Position numbers and translations under genes: made by a program. From contig NZ_PVTF01000006.1 in NCBI RefSeq assembly GCF_003002815.1, positions 1 to 64,000 of the forward strand: a stretch of 64,000 bases of DNA. Direction: 5' to 3'. The DNA is from Umezawaea tangerina. GTDB taxonomy: Bacteria > Actinomycetota > Actinomycetes > Mycobacteriales > Pseudonocardiaceae. This document shows, in pieces, positions 58,697 to 64,000 of the stretch (position 1 is its first letter; each line of letters starts with the position of its first letter). The notes beneath the pieces were generated by a model. The model was given only the letters and a program-made list of their open reading frames with translations, ran no database searches and was not told the origin of the DNA.

Positions 58697-60067
58697 ATGC
58701 CCATCATGGAGCCGTACCGGATCAAGGTCGTCGAGCCGATCCCGATCACCACCCGCCCGTACCGCGAGAAGGCCATGGCCCGCGCCGGGTACAACCCGTT
58801 CAACCTGACGGCCGAGGACGTCACGATCGACTTCCTGAGCGACTCGGGCACCAACGCGCTGTCGGCCGAGCAGCAGGCCGCGGGGATGCGCGCCGACGAG
58901 ACCTACGCGGGCGCGCGGTCGTTCTTCCGGTTCAAGGACGTCGTCTCCGAGCTGACCGGGTACGAGCACATGTTCCCCGTGCACCAGGGCCGGGCGGCCG
59001 AGCGGATCCTGTTCACCACGCTGCTCAAGCCGGGCCAGGTGTCGGTCAGCAACACGCACTTCGACACCACGCGGGCGAACGTGGAGATGGCGGGCTGCGT
59101 GGCGCGGGACCTGCCGTGCCAGGAGGCGGCGGACCTCGACAGCGACGCGCCGTTCAAGGGCGACATCGACCTGGAGGCGCTGCGCGGGGCGCTGGCCGGG
59201 CCGGACGACGTCGGCGTGGTGCTCATGACGATCACCAACAACGGCGGCGGGGGCCAGCCGGTGTCGATGGCCAACCTGGAGGCCGTCGCGAAGCTGGCCG
59301 CGGAGTTCGGCGTGCCGTTCTTCCTGGACGCCGCCCGCTTCGCCGAGAACGCGTGGCTGGTGAACCAACGCGAGCCCGGCTACCGGGACGTGTCGCCGCG
59401 CGAGATCGCCCGCAAGGCGTTCGCGCTGGCCGACGGGTGCGTGGCGAGCCTGAAGAAGGACGGCATCGTCCACATCGGCGGGATGCTCGCGATGCGCGAC
59501 CCGGAGCTGGCCAAGCGGTGCGAGCTCGTGCTCATCGCCACGGAGGGCTTCCGGACCTACGGCGGGCTGTCGGGCCGGGACCTGGACATGCTCGCGCAGG
59601 GCCTGCTGGAGGTCACCGAGCCGACCTACCTGCGCGCCCGCGCCGAGGCCACCGCCTACCTCGCCGACCAGGCCCGGCTGGGCGGGGTCGACAGCGTGCG
59701 CCCGGCGGGCGTGCACGCCCTCTACCTCAACGCCGGACGCCTGCTGCCGCACATCCCGCCGGAGCGGTTCCCCGGCCACGCGCTGGCGTGCGAGCTGTAC
59801 CTGGCGGGCGGCATCCGCTGCGCGGAGCTGGGGTCGCTGTACCTCGGCGAGCTGGACGACGACGGCAACCTGCTCAAGCCCGCGCCGTACGAGCTGGTGC
59901 GGATGGCGATCCCGCGGCGGGTCTACACGCAGAGCCACCTCGAGTACGTGGCCGAGGTCCTGACCGGGATCGCGAAGGCACCGGAGAAGGTGCCCGGCTA
60001 CCGGCTGACCGAGGTGCCCAAGCTGTTGCGGCACTTCAACTGCCGGTTGGAGCAGGCCTCGGACTGA
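58697..60067 (+). CDS. tnaA: Tryptophanase (L-tryptophan indole-lyase)
   Basis: 456 residues, a beta-eliminating PLP lyase. PYREKAMARAGYNPFNLTAEDVTIDFLSDSGTNALS, FMFPVHQGRAAE (as HMFPVHQGRAAE) and the PLP lysine in SLKKDGIVHIGG (K254) identify the tryptophanase/tyrosine phenol-lyase family. NNGGGGQPVS and IATEGFRTYGGLSGRD are also diagnostic. Its co-transcription with the DMATS enzyme suggests prenylated tryptophan as the substrate, giving prenyl-indole, pyruvate and ammonia. Tyrosine phenol-lyase is a less likely alternative. The ATG at 58697 follows GGGAGAAA. Confidence 0.93.
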   Translation: MPIMEPYRIKVVEPIPITTRPYREKAMARAGYNPFNLTAEDVTIDFLSDSGTNALSAEQQAAGMRADETYAGARSFFRFKDVVSELTGYEHMFPVHQGRAAERILFTTLLKPGQVSVSNTHFDTTRANVEMAGCVARDLPCQEAADLDSDAPFKGDIDLEALRGALAGPDDVGVVLMTITNNGGGGQPVSMANLEAVAKLAAEFGVPFFLDAARFAENAWLVNQREPGYRDVSPREIARKAFALADGCVASLKKDGIVHIGGMLAMRDPELAKRCELVLIATEGFRTYGGLSGRDLDMLAQGLLEVTEPTYLRARAEATAYLADQARLGGVDSVRPAGVHALYLNAGRLLPHIPPERFPGHALACELYLAGGIRCAELGSLYLGELDDDGNLLKPAPYELVRMAIPRRVYTQSHLEYVAEVLTGIAKAPEKVPGYRLTEVPKLLRHFNCRLEQASD

Positions 60068-60085
60068 GGACCGGGGCCCCGGTCC
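60068..60085. terminator. Perfect 18-bp palindrome between convergent genes
   Basis: GGACCGGGGCCCCGGTCC sits directly after the tryptophanase stop and before the P450 stop. It probably serves both transcripts. Confidence 0.65.
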
Positions 60086-60103
60086 GCCGGGGCCCACCGG
60101 GTC

Positions 60104-61321
60104 TCACGCCTCGACCGGCCACCGCACGGGCAGCGCGCGCACACCGCGCAGCACCCCGAAGGTGCGCTCCGGCTCGAAGCCCGGCTCCAGCTCGAACGAC
60201 GGGATCGCGGCCAGCAGCTCCTCGAACACCACCCGCAGCTCGACCCGCGCCAAGTGCTGGCCGAGGCAGCGGTGCACGCCCGCCCCCCAGCCCAGCTGGC
60301 GGCCGCGTCCCCGGCCGAGCCGGAACACGTCGCCGTCGTCCACGACGTCCTCGTCGCGGTTGCCCGAACCCCAGAGCAGCAGCAACCGCTCCCCCGGCTT
60401 CAGGTCCACCTCGCCGATGCGGGTGTCGACCAGGACGCGACGACCGGTGGCGGCGACCGCGGACTCGTGCCGGACGGACTCCTCGATCAGCTCCGGAATC
60501 AGAGCGGGGTCGGCGACGACCCGGCCGCGCAGCTCGGGGTCGAGCGCGAGCACCAGCGCGGTGTTCGCGATGGTGTCGGTGGTCGTCAGGTGGCCCGCGG
60601 CGACCATCAGGAACGCGAACTTCAGCAGCTCGCCGTCGGAGGCCGGGCCGCGCCCGAAGTCGGCGTTGACCACGGCGGTCAGCACGTCGGAGCCGGGACG
60701 GCCGCGGCGGTCCCGGATCTGCGCGGACAGGAAATCCGCGAACGCCTCCCCGGCGGCGGCCGCCTCCGCCGCCGACGTCGCGGAGGTCATCGAGCGGGCG
60801 TGGCGGGCGAGGTCGTCGTGCTGCTCCGGCGGGACGCCCAGCAGCACCGCCACGAGCACCGGCGGGATCCTGGCGGCGAGGTCCGCGACGAGGTCTGAGC
60901 GGCCCTGTGGGCGCAGCTCCCGCACTACCCGGCGGGTGAGCACCCGGACGCGCTCCTCGTGCTCCGCGGCGGCCGTGGGGGTGAAGAACGGCGACATCAG
61001 CTTGCGCCAGTCGTTGTGCTCGGGCGGGTCGCTCTCGAACAGCGGCGCGTTCACCCCGCCGGTGCCCGGCAGGAGCATCGTGGCGCCGATGCCGTCGACC
61101 GCCGAGCTGAACTCGTCGTGCCGCATCGCGGCGGTGATGATGTCGGCCTGCTTGGTGAGGGCGACGAACCCGCCGTGCGCCCCGCTGCGCGCGACGGGGC
61201 ACCCGCGCCGGAGCTCGGCGGTCGTCTCGTGGATCACCCGCGCGACGGCGGGGTCGAGGTGGTCGAAGTCCTTGGCGAGGTCGTGCGCCGAGGCGCCCCC
61301 CGGTTCACCGTTCGACCGCAA
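60104..61321 (-). CDS. Cytochrome P450 of the conservon (CvnE-type)
   Basis: 405 residues. I-helix AAGHLTTTDT (241-250), ExxR as E281-S-V-R284, and the heme loop LGWGAGVHRCLGQHLAR with C352. A complete, soluble bacterial P450. It follows cvnD on the same strand, the usual place of cvnE genes in Streptomyces conservons, so its biological partner is the G-protein-like complex rather than the convergent prenyltransferase operon. A 114-bp gap with a hairpin separates it from cvnD, so part of its expression may be independent. A TTG start at 61319-61321 is inferred from an upstream G-rich site. Substrate unknown. Confidence 0.88.
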   Translation of the reverse strand: MRSNGEPGGASAHDLAKDFDHLDPAVARVIHETTAELRRGCPVARSGAHGGFVALTKQADIITAAMRHDEFSSAVDGIGATMLLPGTGGVNAPLFESDPPEHNDWRKLMSPFFTPTAAAEHEERVRVLTRRVVRELRPQGRSDLVADLAARIPPVLVAVLLGVPPEQHDDLARHARSMTSATSAAEAAAAGEAFADFLSAQIRDRRGRPGSDVLTAVVNADFGRGPASDGELLKFAFLMVAAGHLTTTDTIANTALVLALDPELRGRVVADPALIPELIEESVRHESAVAATGRRVLVDTRIGEVDLKPGERLLLLWGSGNRDEDVVDDGDVFRLGRGRGRQLGWGAGVHRCLGQHLARVELRVVFEELLAAIPSFELEPGFEPERTFGVLRGVRALPVRWPVEA

Positions 61322-61400
61322 CGAGCCCCCCGACTTCCCGAACCAGTAGGCACATCACGCTAGTCATGCGCCCGGCACGTGTCGACACCGCCGTGCCGAT

Positions 61401-61428
61401 GGCCTTCCCCCGCTCGCGGCGGAAGGCC
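61401..61428 (-). terminator. Hairpin between cvnD and the P450 gene
   Basis: GGCCTTCC (61401-61408) pairs with GGAAGGCC (61421-61428), just downstream of the cvnD stop. It may attenuate read-through into the P450. Confidence 0.6.
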
Positions 61429-61435
61429 CGCGTCC

Positions 61436-62029
61436 TCAGGCCATCGCGTCGAGCCGCGACAGCGCGTGCTCGATGATGCCCACCAGCACGGCCTTGCTCG
61501 ACTCGCGGTTGCGCACGTCGCACAGCACGACCGGGATCGACTTGTCCAGGTCCAGCGCGCCGCGCACCTCGTCCGCCGTGTACTTGTGGGCGTCGTCGAA
61601 GCAGTTGACGGCCACGATGAACGGGATGTCCCGGCGCTCGAAGAAGTCGATCGACGGGAAGCTGCTGTCCAGCCTGCGGGTGTCGACCAGGACGACGGCG
61701 CCGATCGCGCCCTGCGCCAGCTCGTCCCACATGAACCAGAAGCGGCCCTGTCCGGGTGTCCCGAACAGGTACAGCACGATCTCGGGGCTGATCGTGATGC
61801 GGCCGAAGTCCAGCGCGACCGTGGTCGTCGTCTTGCCCTCGACGCCCGCGAGGTCGTCGACGCCGACGCTCGCCTCGGTCAGCAGCTCCTCGGTGTGCAG
61901 CGGGGCGATCTCGCTGACCGACTTGACCATCGTCGTCTTGCCGGTGCCGAAGCCACCGGCGATGACGATCTTGACCGGGGTGGGAACGAGCAGCTCTCCG
62001 CCCGGCCGCTCAGATTCCACGGACGCCAT
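61436..62029 (-). CDS. cvnD: Conservon GTPase-like protein CvnD
   Basis: 197 residues. P-loop IAGGFGTGKTTMVKSVSEI (about 24-42) and the MglA-like YLFGTPGQGRFWFMW motif (switch II, with G-Q-G-R). NKxD is degenerate (AVNCFDD). Small Ras-like GTPase of the MglA/CvnD group, thought to act with CvnA-C in a membrane-proximal complex resembling eukaryotic G-protein signalling. It overlaps cvnC by 20 bp. Confidence 0.93.
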   Translation of the reverse strand: MASVESERPGGELLVPTPVKIVIAGGFGTGKTTMVKSVSEIAPLHTEELLTEASVGVDDLAGVEGKTTTTVALDFGRITISPEIVLYLFGTPGQGRFWFMWDELAQGAIGAVVLVDTRRLDSSFPSIDFFERRDIPFIVAVNCFDDAHKYTADEVRGALDLDKSIPVVLCDVRNRESSKAVLVGIIEHALSRLDAMA

Positions 62030-62381
62030 TCAGCACCGCCTGCAGTAGGTTCCTGTCTGGAATTTCCGCGACCCGCGCGGGGTCCCGGATGACGACGTCA
62101 CCGCGCTGGATGAGATCGCTCAACAACACCTTCACCACGACGAGCGGAACATCGAGGTAGGCCGCGACCTCGGCGACCGACAGCGGCCGCCTGCACAGCT
62201 CCATGATCTCCAGGTGCTCGACCGTCAGCGACTCCGGGTCGGAGGCCGACGGCATCGCCCGCACCTGCGTCACCAGGTGCAGCTCGGCGGTCACCGGACG
62301 GGTGCGGCCGCGCACCATCGCGTACGGGCGCACCACCGGACCCGCGGCCTCGTCGTACCACCAGTCGTCGCGGCCGTTCAT
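62010..62381 (-). CDS. cvnC: Conservon DUF742 protein CvnC
   Basis: 123 residues. VRPYAMVRGRTRPV (18-31) followed by LEIMELCRRPLSVAEVAAYLDVPLVVVKVLLSDLIQRGDV is the DUF742 winged-helix-like domain. The C-terminal LLQAVLNGVRGI is typical. Its role within the conservon is unknown. It overlaps cvnB by one base and cvnD by 20. Confidence 0.93.
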   Translation of the reverse strand: MNGRDDWWYDEAAGPVVRPYAMVRGRTRPVTAELHLVTQVRAMPSASDPESLTVEHLEIMELCRRPLSVAEVAAYLDVPLVVVKVLLSDLIQRGDVVIRDPARVAEIPDRNLLQAVLNGVRGI

Positions 62382-62818
62382 CAGGACGACCTACGAGCCG
62401 AGGGCAGAGGCGGGACTACTTCGGCCCGCGGCGCCGAGGAGAGGTAAGTTCCGACTCTTTTCACGAGCATGTTCATCTCGTAGGCGATCATGCCCATGTC
62501 GGCGTCCTCCTCCCCGAGCACAGCGAGGCACGCCCCGTGGCCCGCCGCTGTGACGAAGAGGTAGGCGTGCTCCATCTCGACGATGGTCTGCCGCACCGCG
62601 CCGCCGCCGAACTGGCGGCCGGTCCCCCTGGCGAGGCTCTGGAACGCCGACGCCATCGCGGACAGGTGGTCCGAGTCGTCCTTCGACAGTCCGGGCGAAC
62701 GGCCCAGGAGCAGGCCGTCGGCGGAGAGGACCACGGCGTGCCGCGCCCCCACCACTCGACTGACCAGGTCTTCCAACAACCAGTTCAGCTCGTTGTGCTG
62801 GCTGTTCATGTCGTTCAT
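62381..62818 (-). CDS. cvnB: Conservon roadblock/LC7-domain protein CvnB
   Basis: About 145 residues. LNWLLEDLVSRVVGARHAVVLSADGLLLGRSPGLSKDDSDHLSAMASAFQSLARG is the roadblock/LC7 fold that acts as a GTPase-activating or scaffold partner of MglA-type proteins. The ATG at 62816-62818 is chosen to begin MNDMNSQHNELNW, with AAGGGG upstream. A longer start at 62854 is possible. Confidence 0.92.
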   Translation of the reverse strand: MNDMNSQHNELNWLLEDLVSRVVGARHAVVLSADGLLLGRSPGLSKDDSDHLSAMASAFQSLARGTGRQFGGGAVRQTIVEMEHAYLFVTAAGHGACLAVLGEEDADMGMIAYEMNMLVKRVGTYLSSAPRAEVVPPLPSARRSS

Positions 62819-62860
62819 GTGGAGATTGCCCCTTCCCAGGCTCACGTCATCCACGACGAA

Positions 62861-64000
62861 TCACGGTTCGAGGTCGTTGTCGCCGCGACGGGCCTCGCGC
62901 GCGCCCTTCTGGAATGCGGCCAGACCCTGCCGAGTGCGTTCGGCGGACCTCTCGATCTCGGCCTCCGCGATGGGCTCGGGGGCGATGAGGTGGTCGTCGG
63001 TCGCCAGCTGTGGTGCCAGGTTCTGCTGGCGACGTCTACGGGGGAGCTCAGGCCTGCTCCGCGGCAAGTCCATCTTCATCTGCACGGTCTCCGGCGCCTC
63101 CGGGTCGTCCACCGGCCACTGCGCCTCCCTCGACCTCCGGGGCAGCTCCACCTGCGCGATCACGGGGGACCGCTGCGCTGCGTGGGAATCTCCGGCGATC
63201 TCCGTCTCGGCCTTGGCCCAGAAGTCTTCCACTCCACTGGAGGACTCGCCCGGTGCTCCGGGAAACCGGGCCTCCCCGCTGAGGTCGCCCTGGCGGGCCG
63301 CCTCCGAGTGGACCAGGTCGTGCTCCGGCGCACCACGCCGCGCGGTGATCTCGTTGGCGTTGGCGGGCTCGACGTTGGACGAGGGGCCCGCGACGATCTC
63401 CGAGGGGATCAGCACGAGCGCGAGGGTTCCGCCGTAGAGCGACTCGCGCAGCTCCACGCGGATCTTGCGGCGGTCGGCGAGCCGGGCGACCACGAACAGG
63501 CCGAGCCGGGACTCACCGCGCAGCGACATGGCGTCGAACTCGGGTGGGTTGGCTAGCATCTCGTTGGCTCGGGCCCGGTCCTCCGGGCTCATGCCGAGGC
63601 CGTGGTCCTCGATCTCGACCACGATGCCCTGGGGCACCTGACTGCTGTGCACCTGGACCTGGGAGCGGGGCGACGAGAACGCCGTGGCGTTGTCGACCAG
63701 CTCGGCGATGAGGTGGATCGTGTCGGCGACCGCGCCGCCCACCAGGGCGGTGTCGGGCACCGGGTTCATCTTCACGCGCACGTACTGCTCGGTCTCGGCG
63801 ACACCGGCGCGCAGGATGTCGATCATGCGCACGGGCTTGCGCCACTGACGTCCCGGCTGCTCGCCCGCGAGGATGATCAGGTTCTCGGCGTTGCGGCGGG
63901 CGCGGGTGGCGAGGTGGTCGAGCTGGAACAGCGCGTCCAGCTGCTCCGGGCTCTCCTCCTCGCGCTCCAGCTTGTCGAGGATCTTGAGCTGGCGGTGCAC
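62861..64000 (-). CDS. cvnA: Conservon sensor-kinase-like protein CvnA, C-terminal part
   Basis: 380 codons are visible, and the reading frame continues beyond the right edge, where the membrane and sensor domains would be. HATPase_c motifs: N-box ELVDNATAFSSP, G1 EIEDHGLGMS, G2 RLGLFVVARLADR. A His-box-like FQLDHLATRARRNAENLIIL precedes it, characteristic of the nitrate/CvnA sensor group. The last 150 residues are a low-complexity Pro/Glu/Arg tail. It heads the cvnABCD operon. Confidence 0.9.
   Translation of the reverse strand: MHRQLKILDKLEREEESPEQLDALFQLDHLATRARRNAENLIILAGEQPGRQWRKPVRMIDILRAGVAETEQYVRVKMNPVPDTALVGGAVADTIHLIAELVDNATAFSSPRSQVQVHSSQVPQGIVVEIEDHGLGMSPEDRARANEMLANPPEFDAMSLRGESRLGLFVVARLADRRKIRVELRESLYGGTLALVLIPSEIVAGPSSNVEPANANEITARRGAPEHDLVHSEAARQGDLSGEARFPGAPGESSSGVEDFWAKAETEIAGDSHAAQRSPVIAQVELPRRSREAQWPVDDPEAPETVQMKMDLPRSRPELPRRRRQQNLAPQLATDDHLIAPEPIAEAEIERSAERTRQGLAAFQKGAREARRGDNDLEP

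Noticed and set aside
60104-61321. P450 as a tailoring enzyme for the 15-residue peptide
   Set aside because: It is on the other strand, 2.6 kb away, and sits in the standard position of a conservon cvnE gene; kept only as a remote possibility.
1-64000. tRNA or rRNA genes
   Set aside because: No cloverleaf-like or rRNA-like sequence was noticed on either strand by eye; a tRNAscan run would settle it.

Overview
The window is high-GC actinobacterial chromosome. The conserved PIM/pyridoxal gene string, the EF-G2 paralogue, F420-type luciferase-like oxidoreductases, a conservon (cvn) operon and an aromatic prenyltransferase suggest a filamentous actinomycete of the Pseudonocardiaceae type (Saccharothrix/Lentzea/Actinosynnema-like). 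The genus is an inference from gene content and style only.

The backbone, on the minus strand, is a core string normally compact in actinobacteria: thrS, HIT protein, pgsA, PIM acyltransferase, pimA, Nudix, pdxS, pdxT, yebC. Here it is spread over about 40 kb by inserted metabolic modules. thrS-HIT lie at 41.4-44.0 kb, pgsA-patA-pimA-Nudix at 33.1-36.7 kb, pdxS at 14.1-15.0 kb and pdxT-yebC at 4.3-5.7 kb.

Layout. 0-5.8 kb: an IS630-type transposase fragment, a POT peptide transporter, a DinB/mycothiol-type protein, a secreted GH75 chitosanase with a palindromic operator, a DUF4262 protein, yebC and pdxT. 5.8-15 kb: amino-acid permease, Cys/Met PLP lyase with a divergent Lrp regulator, acyl-CoA oxidase/dehydrogenase, an exported protein, azlCD with a divergent XRE-cupin regulator, pdxS. 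15-20 kb: PNPOx-like protein, EF-G2, a MEDS/STAS signalling pair and a secreted malectin-domain protein. 20-32.6 kb: a nearly complete reductive pyrimidine (uracil/thymine) catabolic route, comprising mmsA, omega-aminotransferase, PucR regulator, then NCS1 transporter, beta-ureidopropionase, dihydropyrimidinase and an F420/LLM oxidoreductase. A secreted Pro-rich protein, a methyltransferase and an NB-ARC/TPR protein sit in the middle. 36.8-41.4 kb: XRE-DUF5753 regulator, YceI, TetR with twin operators, alpha/beta hydrolase, LLM oxidoreductase. 44-50.5 kb: GNAT, a small membrane protein, and a five-gene operon for gamma-glutamylated amine catabolism (GlnA-like ligase, PuuD-like hydrolase, aldehyde dehydrogenase, SDR, FadR-type regulator). 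50.6-53.2 kb: a two-gene cassette (DUF262 protein plus an ABC-type ATPase fused to a Toprim-like domain), visibly more A/T-rich and a candidate defence system. 53.6-60 kb: secreted lectin-like protein, 3-hydroxyacyl-CoA dehydrogenase, EspR-like regulator, then a 15-codon leader ORF, a DMATS-type indole prenyltransferase and tryptophanase. 60-64 kb: conservon cvnA(partial)-B-C-D and a cytochrome P450.

The most unusual non-coding content is a family of composite repeats in three convergent intergenic gaps (11.1-11.5, 32.7-33.0 and 38.5-38.8 kb). Each has a long perfect hairpin with a shared 11-nt loop, followed by an array of about 25-bp mini-palindromes centred on GCTNCGC. The two most similar hairpins differ by compensatory stem changes. 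A fourth convergent gap (45.3-45.55 kb) carries a different element with 22-bp terminal inverted repeats and a short tandem array. The plus strand is conspicuously G/T-rich in and around these gaps.
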